Source: Erysipelotrichaceae bacterium
Lineage (GTDB): Bacteria; Bacillota_I; Bacilli_A; Erysipelotrichales; Erysipelotrichaceae
NCBI GenBank assembly: GCA_017405675.1
Contig: JAFRAB010000022.1
Span: forward strand, 1 to 15,413
Length of the DNA: 15,413 nucleotides
Direction: 5' to 3'
Positions 1 through 5,718 of this stretch are shown piece after piece. Position 1 is the stretch's first letter; every line of letters begins with the position of its first letter. The notes below the pieces were generated by a model. It was given only the letters and a program-made list of their open reading frames with translations. It did not search any database and was not told the origin of the DNA. Both the position numbers and the translations under genes were made by a program.

Positions 1-297
1 AGACTTGGTGCTGACGGCCATTTCGGCATATCCAAGTTCATCAAACATTCCGCCTCCGAAAGAGTTATTGCGGATCTTGATGTTATATCTCCATGTGCCG
101 CTGGCATTGATCACTGCAAGATTGGTCCTGTCTTCCGGAAGACCTTCGTACATCATCTGACCATATAGTTCATCAAATTCTTCAAAGCTGAGCTTGCTGA
201 TGTCGTAATCCTTACCCGGCGAAGGCTCCGGAGCCTGAGATTGTCCGCATCCGGTCACCATCAACAATACCAGTAGTATAATAATTGCTTTTTTCAT
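1..297 (-). CDS. Putative lipoprotein, C-terminus beyond window
   Basis: Only the first 99 codons are in the window and the frame is open to base 1. The protein starts MKKAIIILLVLLMVTGCGQ, a typical lipoprotein signal peptide: two lysines, a hydrophobic core, then the lipobox V-T-G-C with the lipidated cysteine at residue 17. A short Ser/Pro/Glu-rich linker follows, then a soluble acidic region containing FDELYGQMMYEGLPED and a Trp/Tyr-containing stretch. It should be exported and anchored to the outer face of the membrane. The ATG at 297 is preceded by AGGAG at about ten bases, which supports this start. I do not recognise the mature domain, so no function is assigned. The lipoprotein call is well supported by the signal alone. 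Confidence 0.85.
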   Translation of the reverse strand, partial: MKKAIIILLVLLMVTGCGQSQAPEPSPGKDYDISKLSFEEFDELYGQMMYEGLPEDRTNLAVINASGTWRYNIKIRNNSFGGGMFDELGYAEMAVSTKS

Positions 298-415
298 ATA
301 TGAGTTCTCCTGTATCGGGCGAATCATTATTCCATCAATTTTAGACAAAAGTCTATCTTCAGTACGTAAAATTCATTATCCGATGATATGATGGTGTCCC
401 AGATTCTATAAGTAC

Positions 416-421
416 ATTATA
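416..421 (-). promoter_or_regulatory. Possible -10 box upstream of the lipoprotein gene
   Basis: A perfect TATAAT reads on the minus strand about 119 bases upstream of the lipoprotein start. No good -35 hexamer lies at 17 bases; the nearest candidates are AT-rich and weak. It would give a leader of about 110 bases. This is a tentative call. Confidence 0.3.
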
Positions 422-490
422 CAGAAAAAGACAGGTGTGCTAATAATTTATGCCCTTATTTCAACAATCCCAGTTACGATTCAGCCAAAG

Positions 491-543
491 CATAGTATCG
501 CGTACAAATTTGTTTTTAAATGATTTTTAGAGTTTTAGAACAT
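491..543 (+). repeat. 53-bp dispersed intergenic repeat, copy 1
   Basis: First of four copies of a 53-bp unit that begins CATAG, has the core TTTGTTTTTAAATGATTTTT and ends with a GAACAT-like triplet pair. This copy matches copy 3 at about 45 of 53 positions. It lies between the lipoprotein gene and the AlbA-like gene, in the only sizeable stretch (298-728) without a gene. The rest of that stretch holds a terminator hairpin and otherwise AT-rich sequence in which I see no gene. All four copies have the same orientation. Function unknown. Confidence 0.85.
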
Positions 544-570
544 TGTACATTTTTGCATAGAACTGATGAT

Positions 571-608
571 TAAAACATAAAAGAGTTACCTCGTTCAGAA
601 GTAACTCT
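571..608 (-). terminator. Rho-independent terminator after the AlbA-like gene
   Basis: AGAGTTAC at 582-589 pairs perfectly with GTAACTCT at 601-608 across an 11-base loop. On the minus strand the hairpin is followed by a T-rich run (TTTTATGTTTTAA). It lies about 120 bases beyond the stop codon of the gene at 729-2051. The stem is modest in GC, so strength is uncertain. Confidence 0.6.
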
Positions 609-728
609 CGCTGCTATTACTAATGGTATGGATTGAAAAGAACGCACTTTTGCTGGAGGTTATGGAAAAATGATTCTTTTCCTATTGATATCACTTAACA
701 TTTATTAGATCAATACTAATTACTTTTC

Positions 729-2051
729 TTAAAGATTCACTTTCCAGTAGCCTGTTTTATCAGAGCCTTCTCTACATATGTATTTCAATTCTGTAAGTTT
801 TTTAAGTGCTCTGTTAACAGTTCTTTCTGAAACATTTAATAATCCCGCCATTTCTTTAGCAGTGGCTTTATTGTTTTCATTTATTGCAGCAAACACCTTT
901 TCTTCAGTGCTGTTAAGTTTATTTGCCTGAGCTTTTGGTCTGAAAAATGTAAATCTGAAGCCGGTATCAGTTTGTCGATATGAGTATTCAATACCGGATT
1001 CTCTACATGCCTCAAACGTTCTTTCAAACCCTGTTGAAAATTGCTCAATGGTCCCGTTTTTATACAGGACATTATTGATGAGAACATTCATCGGTATGGG
1101 TTTCAGGCCTTCACTGACAAATTGCTCCGGCGTATACAAGCTCGGGAACTGCCCAGGTGAGTAAATACTTACTCTGTCTTTATAAATATCCAATTCAAAA
1201 TCTGTATTTGAATTATAATCTCCATGTCCAAACGCATTGACAATTATTTCTCTGATTGCTGTCATCGGTATTTCCGGTTTATCCTCCCTTTGTGCATTTC
1301 CGGTGAATACAGGTTTCCAATTGATATGAGATGCATAATAATTAATCGCAGCATTTATGCACTCAAAAATATTACCGTTAAATATATCCAAATCTACAAT
1401 CAATGATCTCGTCTCTGTTCCAAATTCAGCTAATTTTAACTGAACAGGCTTTTCTGATGAGAACAGACAACAACCGGCGTTATTTAATATGCCCTTTTCT
1501 GCCAGAAGTCCAAGCTTGCCTAAGGCAGTTTCTTTATCAGTGTATTTCCATGTTAATCTTTTTCGTTCATTAGCTTCCTCAATAAATTTTTTCAGAAAAT
1601 CCTCATCAACTTTATCAACAGTTATATTAGAACTACCCTTCTCCCAAATTGAATAATCTTTTCTTTGAGATAAATAGTAGTTTCTTAATGTATCGTTATC
1701 CATCTGCCTGTCTTCATCATGAAACCTCAGATAATATCTCCCATATGCACTATAAGGTGTTTTATCTCCGTAAAACTGCACTTCAATGAAGCTTTTCCCA
1801 TCTGAAGTGTCTCTCTTATTTACTTCGTAATAAAATGAAGGCTTAATGTTACTTGAGATTTCGTTGGACATTTTGTTCAAGGTATCCTTACTAATTTCCT
1901 GACCGATAACATCACCGTTATCCTTAACACCAAAATATAATATTCCCTTACCATGTTTGTTCAGCATAGAACTGATCGAAGCAATTCCTTCCTTTGTTTC
2001 TGATACGCTTCTCTTGAATTCGATGGTTTCATTTTCTCTTCCAATATTCAT
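729..2051 (-). CDS. AlbA_2 / HATPase_c_4 / winged-helix protein (COG2865-like)
   Basis: A 440-residue protein of the AlbA_2 (Schlafen-AlbA) group often annotated as ATP-binding or RNA-binding regulator. The N-terminal quarter has the AlbA_2 signature: ENETIEFKRS near the start, then HGKGILYFGVKDNGDVIG. The middle has a GHKL-like ATPase segment, with REIIVNAFGHGDY as the N-box-like motif and SIYSPGQFP after it. The last 60 residues form a winged helix, with AKEMAGLLNVSERTVNRALK as the recognition region. A longer frame begins at 2081, but the ATG at 2051 has AAGGAG six bases upstream and the earlier one has no ribosome site and sits at the transcript start, so 2051 is chosen. Expected role: cytoplasmic nucleic-acid-binding regulator, probably autoregulatory given the operator repeats in its promoter. 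The domain calls follow family knowledge; the physiological role is unknown. Confidence 0.85.
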   Translation of the reverse strand: MNIGRENETIEFKRSVSETKEGIASISSMLNKHGKGILYFGVKDNGDVIGQEISKDTLNKMSNEISSNIKPSFYYEVNKRDTSDGKSFIEVQFYGDKTPYSAYGRYYLRFHDEDRQMDNDTLRNYYLSQRKDYSIWEKGSSNITVDKVDEDFLKKFIEEANERKRLTWKYTDKETALGKLGLLAEKGILNNAGCCLFSSEKPVQLKLAEFGTETRSLIVDLDIFNGNIFECINAAINYYASHINWKPVFTGNAQREDKPEIPMTAIREIIVNAFGHGDYNSNTDFELDIYKDRVSIYSPGQFPSLYTPEQFVSEGLKPIPMNVLINNVLYKNGTIEQFSTGFERTFEACRESGIEYSYRQTDTGFRFTFFRPKAQANKLNSTEEKVFAAINENNKATAKEMAGLLNVSERTVNRALKKLTELKYICREGSDKTGYWKVNL

Positions 2052-2066
2052 AAATGTCTCCTTTTT

Positions 2067-2128
2067 TACACTGACACTCATTTGTCTTTTTACACTGTCA
2101 TTTTACCATGTCAGTGTATATTCTTCAA
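2067..2128 (-). promoter_or_regulatory. Promoter with three TACACTGNCA operator half-sites
   Basis: On the minus strand, TTGAAG (2123-2128) and TAAAAT (2100-2105) are separated by exactly 17 bases, forming a good vegetative promoter for the AlbA-like gene. Three copies of a ten-base motif overlap it: TACACTGACA at 2067-2076, TACACTGTCA at 2091-2100 and the reverse complement TGTCAGTGTA at 2109-2118. The last two form a 28-bp inverted repeat with one arm in the spacer and one at the -10/start point. The third lies in the leader 24 bp from its direct copy. A bound protein would block polymerase. The promoter and repeats are seen; repression by the adjacent winged-helix protein is inference. Confidence 0.75.
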
Positions 2129-2182
2129 GAATCTTATCAATCCAGGTTATAATATTGCTCTTTTCAAATATTCGCATCAATT

Positions 2183-2235
2183 CATAGTAACGCGCACAGA
2201 CTTGTTATTAAAAGATTTTTGGAGTTTCGGAACAT
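2183..2235 (+). repeat. 53-bp dispersed intergenic repeat, copy 2
   Basis: This is the most divergent of the four copies. It keeps the CATAG start, the GATTTTTGGAGTTT block and the AACAT end at identical total length. It is tandem with copy 3, with a nine-base gap, giving a 62-bp period. It sits upstream of the AlbA-like promoter. Confidence 0.8.
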
Positions 2236-2244
2236 CTGCAATTC

Positions 2245-2297
2245 CATAGTATACTGCACAGATTTGTTTTTAAATGATTTTTGGAGTTTTTAAACAT
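2245..2297 (+). repeat. 53-bp dispersed intergenic repeat, copy 3
   Basis: Matches copy 4 at about 49 of 53 positions. It ends 14 bases before the target duplication of the IS4-family element, so the insertion separated it from the downstream 105-residue gene. Confidence 0.85.
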
Positions 2298-2311
2298 CAA
2301 TATAAAAACAG

Positions 2312-2321
2312 GTCTCTTTCC
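2312..2321. repeat. Target-site duplication of the IS4-family element, left
   Basis: GTCTCTTTCC occurs here and again at 4017-4026, directly outside the two inverted repeats. Ten bases fits the 10-12 typical of IS231-type elements. An eleventh matching G lies outside each copy's left edge. Confidence 0.85.
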
Positions 2322-2353
2322 CAATGTCATTAAGTTAAGTTAGATTAGCTATG

Positions 2354-2387
2354 GAGAGTCAAGTTAAACACTTGGCCCTCTTTTTTT
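2354..2387 (+). terminator. Terminator-like hairpin at the left end of the IS4-family element
   Basis: GAG-T-CAAGT (2356-2364) pairs with ACTTG-GCC-CTC (2370-2380), followed by seven T (2381-2387). IS elements commonly protect their transposase from transcription entering from outside in this way. Its position inside the left end fits that role. Confidence 0.6.
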
Positions 2388-2497
2388 ACGAGAAAAAAAA
2401 TAAAGAAAATGATGAAAAAGTGTTGACAAAAATCAAAAAATCGTGCGCTCCGTTTCACTCCGCGCTTCCTTTAGGAAGTGAAGGAGGTCATTCAAAC

Positions 2498-2572
2498 ATG
2501 AATGTAATAATCAAATTTTTGTATTTATATCAAGACAGGCTTTCTTGGAAGCGCTGGTTGGTGGCTATATGA
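2498..2572 (+). CDS. Possible 24-codon leader ORF coupled to the transposase
   Basis: A near-consensus ribosome site, AAGGAGGT (2481-2488), lies nine bases before the ATG at 2498. The frame runs 24 sense codons (starting MNVIIKFLYLYQ) and stops with a TGA that overlaps the transposase ATG as ATGA. The transposase start has no good ribosome site of its own, so reinitiation from this leader could set transposase output. The peptide itself looks like nothing known. Ribosome site and overlap are seen; the coupling is inference. Confidence 0.35.
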   Translation: MNVIIKFLYLYQDRLSWKRWLVAI

Positions 2573-3879
2573 AGTCTTATTATCAAAATGTAATAAGTAC
2601 CTTTAATAATAAGGTCACCAAAGCTGCTCGGCAAAAGTATGAACTCAATCTCGTATATGATCTTGATAAGGATTTTTCCAGAAATCGGAAACTGGATATG
2701 GAAACACTTATAAAGACTATTGTCTTTTCATCCGGCAAGCCTATCAGAGAAGAGTTATTTGACTACTTTGATTTCAGTACTGATACCGCTACTTCCAGTG
2801 CTTTTGTTCAGCAGAGGGCTAAGCTGAAACCTGATGCATTTGAATATGTAGTAAAAGAGTTAAATAAAGTTTATCCCTGTAATGAAACTTACAAAGGTTA
2901 TCACTTGATAGCTGTTGATGGTTCTGATCTATGTATTTCTTATGATGTCAAGGATACTGAAACCTACATACCTCATGGTGATCAAAAAGGGTGTAATCTC
3001 ATTCATATCAATTCCGCCTTTGATATCCTCAGCAAACGATATGTTGATACCATCATAAAGGGTACCAAACATGCAGGAGAACAATTCTCCATGTATACCA
3101 TGGCCGAAAGATTTAATGGCAAGGCTATCTTCATTGCCGACAGAAACTATTCTACTTGGAATAATATGGAACACATCATAAGAGCAGGACAGAAGTTTCT
3201 TATAAGGGTACAGGATATTCATTCCAGAACGAGTAATCTGCGAAAGTTTAATCTTCCTGATTCTGAATTCGATTTGGATGTTGAAACCATTCTTACTACC
3301 AAAGCTACTAACGAAGTGAAAGCTCATCCAGAGAAGTATCGTTTTCTTTCTACTTCCAGTACTTTTGATTTTATCTCCAAAGATGATCCCTATTATCCTG
3401 TTAAATACCGTGTTGTTAGATTCAAAATTGATGGCGATGAAGAGTATGAATCCATCATTACTAATCTCGACAGAACTCACTTTCCTGCCGAAGAGATAAA
3501 GAAGTTATACAATCTCCGTTGGGGTATTGAGATTTCTTTCCGTCATCTTAAATATTCTGCTGATTTATCTGCCATTCATGCCAGGATTCGCAACAGTGTC
3601 CGTCAGGAGATCTGGGCCAGGATACTTCTATACAATCTATGTATGATCATGATTCAGGAAGCCATTAAGCATAAAGCGAAGTCATTGAAGTATGTTTATA
3701 CCGTAAACATTACTCGTTGTATCCATATTATCCGTGACCTGGTAAAAAGAAAAGGTGGTATTCCACCTGATCTGGAAAAACTCTTGTTGAATGAGTTACT
3801 TCCAATCAGACCTGATCGTCTTGACCCTCGCAAAGTTAAGAATCAGTCTGTTGTCTGTTTTAATTATCGTTTTTCCTGA
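2569..3879 (+). CDS. IS4-family transposase (DDE, YREK motif)
   Basis: A 436-residue protein of usual family length. The first catalytic aspartate is in AVDGSDL (about residue 117), the second in FIADRNYST (about 191), and the glutamate is in the diagnostic Y-2-R-3-E-6-K motif of IS4 enzymes, YNLRWGIEISFRHLK (Y314, R317, E321, K328). It binds the element's ends and carries out cut-and-paste transposition. No internal stop or frameshift is seen. A TTG at 2545 would add eight residues, but MKSYYQ at 2569 gives the cleaner start and overlaps the preceding leader stop. Translation may depend on the leader ORF at 2498. Confidence 0.93.
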   Translation: MKSYYQNVISTFNNKVTKAARQKYELNLVYDLDKDFSRNRKLDMETLIKTIVFSSGKPIREELFDYFDFSTDTATSSAFVQQRAKLKPDAFEYVVKELNKVYPCNETYKGYHLIAVDGSDLCISYDVKDTETYIPHGDQKGCNLIHINSAFDILSKRYVDTIIKGTKHAGEQFSMYTMAERFNGKAIFIADRNYSTWNNMEHIIRAGQKFLIRVQDIHSRTSNLRKFNLPDSEFDLDVETILTTKATNEVKAHPEKYRFLSTSSTFDFISKDDPYYPVKYRVVRFKIDGDEEYESIITNLDRTHFPAEEIKKLYNLRWGIEISFRHLKYSADLSAIHARIRNSVRQEIWARILLYNLCMIMIQEAIKHKAKSLKYVYTVNITRCIHIIRDLVKRKGGIPPDLEKLLLNELLPIRPDRLDPRKVKNQSVVCFNYRFS

Positions 3880-3958
3880 TTTAAGTATAATTCATTGCCT
3901 TTAAAAAATCAGCACCTTCTGATTCTTTTCGTCATGCTTATTTCTTTCCTTAATGAAA

Positions 3959-4002
3959 AATCCACAGTCTTTTTCCGTTTTCTGTGGATTCTTCTTTTCT
4001 TA
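3959..4002 (+). terminator. Terminator hairpin after the IS4-family transposase
   Basis: AATCCACAG (3959-3967) pairs perfectly with CTGTGGATT (3982-3990), followed by a T-rich tract. A smaller hairpin, AATCAG/CTGATT, lies at 3907-3924 and is also followed by T residues. Both are between the transposase stop and the right inverted repeat. Confidence 0.6.
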
Positions 4003-4016
4003 ACTTAATGACGTTG

Positions 4017-4026
4017 GTCTCTTTCC
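4017..4026. repeat. Target-site duplication of the IS4-family element, right
   Basis: GTCTCTTTCC, identical to 2312-2321, immediately outside the right inverted repeat. Confidence 0.85.
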
Positions 4027-4066
4027 ATTTTATTCTCTCTCGGAAAATATTAGTCTCCCTGAATGC

Positions 4067-4090
4067 AAAAACAGCGGGATGATTTCCCGC
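4067..4090 (-). terminator. Terminator after the 105-residue protein gene
   Basis: GCGGGA (4074-4079) and TCCCGC (4085-4090) form a GC-rich stem with a five-base loop. On the minus strand the stem is followed by TGTTTTTGC. It lies about 40 bases beyond the stop codon at 4127, in the right position and orientation. Confidence 0.75.
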
Positions 4091-4126
4091 CGAATATGTT
4101 AAGCCCAGGTCTATCGACCAGCCTGT

Positions 4127-4444
4127 TTATAAAAATATACTAGGTGTGACAAATTTAATAATAGTATTTTCCGCACTATTGAGGATATTGAAATCAATGT
4201 TTTCTCTTAAGTAATTCAGATGATCTTCATAATCTTTTCTATCTGGTCCTACAGATAAATCATACAAAATATGATATACCTCTAATAGTCCTATTTGCTG
4301 CAAGACCTTATCTATCGTATCTTCATCTAAATATTTTAGATTTTCGAGTATATCTTTTCGATGAATACGGTACGTACCATAATGTAAACATTCTTCAATA
4401 AACATATTTAATAACTCTAAATCTTCATCAATAATTGTCTCCAA
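4127..4444 (-). CDS. Small acidic protein of unknown function (105 residues)
   Basis: I do not recognise this protein. It is acidic, has no signal peptide or membrane segment, and is predicted mostly helical from its sequence (for example LLNMFIEECLHYG and DTIDKVLQQIGLLEVYHIL). It begins at a TTG codon at 4444 with AGAGG four to five bases upstream. An alternative is the in-frame ATG 13 codons later, at 4405. The gene has its own promoter (4502-4531) and terminator (4067-4090), which supports a real monocistronic gene rather than a chance frame. It stands alone between the IS4-family element and the sugar operon. Small acidic orphans of this size are sometimes immunity or regulatory proteins, but nothing here shows that. 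Confidence 0.65.
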   Translation of the reverse strand: METIIDEDLELLNMFIEECLHYGTYRIHRKDILENLKYLDEDTIDKVLQQIGLLEVYHILYDLSVGPDRKDYEDHLNYLRENIDFNILNSAENTIIKFVTPSIFL

Positions 4445-4501
4445 ACAACCTCTTGCTTCCTTTTATATTGTTGCTGTCATAATTCCTGCTCTCTGACTTC
4501 T

Positions 4502-4531
4502 ATTATATCATTATTGCACAGCCATTTTAAA
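4502..4531 (-). promoter_or_regulatory. Promoter of the 105-residue protein gene
   Basis: On the minus strand, a perfect TATAAT (4502-4507) is preceded by TTTAAA (4526-4531) with an 18-base spacer. The predicted start is about 50 bases upstream of the TTG start codon. Confidence 0.6.
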
Positions 4532-4570
4532 CAGTAAGATAGTTGTATTCCGACCGGTATGGTATCAATC

Positions 4571-4623
4571 CATAGCATACTGCACAGATTTGTTTTTAAA
4601 TGATTTTTGGAGTTTTCGGACAT
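4571..4623 (+). repeat. 53-bp dispersed intergenic repeat, copy 4
   Basis: Near-identical to copy 3 (about 49 of 53). It sits between the sugar operon terminator and the promoter of the 105-residue gene. Together with the other copies it marks every boundary between transcription units in the left third of the window. Confidence 0.85.
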
Positions 4624-4634
4624 TTGTAACAATC

Positions 4635-4661
4635 GAAAAAGAACACACTAAATGTGCATTC
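4635..4661 (-). terminator. Terminator of the rhamnosidase/esterase operon
   Basis: On the minus strand GAATGCAC (4654-4661) pairs with GTGTGTTC (4641-4648, two wobble pairs) across a five-base loop, followed directly by TTTTTC. It lies 14 bases beyond the stop of the last operon gene. Confidence 0.65.
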
Positions 4662-4674
4662 TCTACAAATTGCC

Positions 4675-5718
4675 TTAATATTGCCATAAGTCATACCACC
4701 TTATATATGGAACATCTTCCTTAAACTCAACAGGAAGCCATACATAGGTAGCTTTGGATGTGTTTTCCGCTGGAAGATTCAGCGACTTGATTATTTCAAG
4801 AGCCTCGTTGATCTTACCACTGCTATATAATTCAAACACTGTTTTCACTGTATCATAAGTGATATGCATGGATTCCGGCAGCCATCTGTCGGCCATAGCG
4901 ATATAAAGGTCTTTCCTGTTTCTGACTTTGAAAACGCAGGAGATCTGTGAATGGAATGACGTATTCGTATCATCACCTACATGCGGATTACCAATAACAG
5001 TAAATGGCCCTTCCACACTGCCTGCTACAGCAACTTCGCTTGGATTTGGATAATACCCGCTTGTGCCGCTGGTAATAAGGTAGTGTCTGCCTTCTCTTGT
5101 AAAGTGAGCCGGTGCCTCTCTCACATAAGGAACCCCCTCCGGATGAGGAAAGTGAACTGTATAATTACCGGTCACATCCAGATAATCATCTGTCAGTTCT
5201 GCACAGATCAGTTCACTGTGTACTTTTTCAAAATACCAATATGCCTTTTCGCCATCTACTACCAGATCAAAATCTCCACAATTGAAACCAAAAGGTCTGA
5301 AATGCTCTTCTATTTTCATATACGGACCCAGAAAATTATCTGAAGACAGTATTGTCATAGATTGACTGCCATCTTTCTCCATGATCTTGAGATAACAGAT
5401 ATATTTGCCTGTTTTCTTATTGAAAATGATATGCGGCCTGTCCATGCAACTTGTAGGATGAAGTGTACTGGATTCATCATTTTCAGCAGGAATAATCGTT
5501 CCTTCATCCTTCCAATTATATAAATCTTCAGAAGAATAGCATCTTACTCCATTATGCCATATCCCGTTTACACCATCTGTCAGTGTTTTATCTTCTCCAT
5601 ACCAGTAATATATGCCGTTTTCATAGTACATTGAGCCGCCATGAGCCTGAATAGGCTTTCCCTTAGTATCAAGCCATAGCTGTCCAGGCCTGAAACAATC
5701 ATATTTATTCTGATTCAT
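4675..5718 (-). CDS. GH43-like glycosidase (resembles subfamily 24 exo-beta-1,3-galactanase)
   Basis: A 347-residue single-domain five-bladed propeller glycosidase, last in the operon. The N-terminus has the signature seen in GH43 subfamily-24-type proteins: LWLDTKGKPIQAHGGSMYY followed by GIYYWYGEDK. The probable catalytic acid is E201 in VREAPAHF, followed by HYLITSGTSGYYPNP. In that subfamily the base is a glutamine rather than an aspartate, and Q258 in SFHSQIS fits that position. The usual ERP motif reads DRP here (D93). No signal peptide, so intracellular. Likely removes terminal galactose or a related sugar from the imported glycan, but GH43-like families are functionally mixed and the substrate is uncertain. 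A start at 5751 is possible; the ATG at 5718 lies just before the conserved domain and overlaps the upstream gene by 14 bases, like its neighbours. Confidence 0.8.
   Translation of the reverse strand: MNQNKYDCFRPGQLWLDTKGKPIQAHGGSMYYENGIYYWYGEDKTLTDGVNGIWHNGVRCYSSEDLYNWKDEGTIIPAENDESSTLHPTSCMDRPHIIFNKKTGKYICYLKIMEKDGSQSMTILSSDNFLGPYMKIEEHFRPFGFNCGDFDLVVDGEKAYWYFEKVHSELICAELTDDYLDVTGNYTVHFPHPEGVPYVREAPAHFTREGRHYLITSGTSGYYPNPSEVAVAGSVEGPFTVIGNPHVGDDTNTSFHSQISCVFKVRNRKDLYIAMADRWLPESMHITYDTVKTVFELYSSGKINEALEIIKSLNLPAENTSKATYVWLPVEFKEDVPYIRWYDLWQY

Larger units (their letters stand above)
2322..4016 (+). mobile_element. Complete IS4-family (IS231-like) insertion sequence, 1695 bp
   Basis: The ends are inverted repeats of 18 bp, CAATGTCATTAAGTTAAG at the left and CAACGTCATTAAGTTAAG on the reverse strand at the right, matching at 17 of 18 bases. 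They resemble the ends of IS231 elements, which also start CA and end in CTTAAG-like sequence. A 10-bp target duplication flanks the element. Inside is a single intact DDE transposase gene, an upstream terminator-like hairpin that would stop outside transcription, and a hairpin before the right end. Intact gene, near-perfect ends and an exact duplication suggest a recent, potentially active insertion. It lies in an intergenic region and breaks no recognisable gene. Confidence 0.92.

Noticed and set aside
652..708. Possible 12-residue hydrophobic peptide from the ATG at 670 behind a GGAGG
   Set aside because: It is too short, has no promoter or toxin/antitoxin arrangement that I can see, and could easily arise by chance in AT-rich sequence.
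1957..2187. 76-residue plus-strand frame opposite the AlbA-like gene start
   Set aside because: It overlaps a well-supported gene and its promoter on the other strand, and has no homology that I recognise. It is treated as a shadow frame.
2183..2297. Tandem repeat copies as a CRISPR or integron attC array
   Set aside because: There are only two adjacent copies with a nine-base gap, the other copies are kilobases away, and there are no cas or integrase genes. The unit lacks the paired core sites of attC.
2423..2451. Perfect TTGACA at 2423-2428 as the transposase promoter
   Set aside because: The sequence 16-18 bases downstream is CGCTCC-like and has no resemblance to a -10 box, so I could not support a promoter.
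2351..2572. 73-residue open frame on the plus strand at the left end of the IS4-family element
   Set aside because: Its beginning lies in a terminator-like hairpin and has no ribosome site. Only the last 24 codons, from 2498, have a start signal, and I list those separately at low confidence.
4463..4480. Five-codon leader (MTATI) before the 105-residue gene, preceded by AGGA
   Set aside because: It may be a chance ATG in the leader, and nothing suggests attenuation or an arrest peptide.
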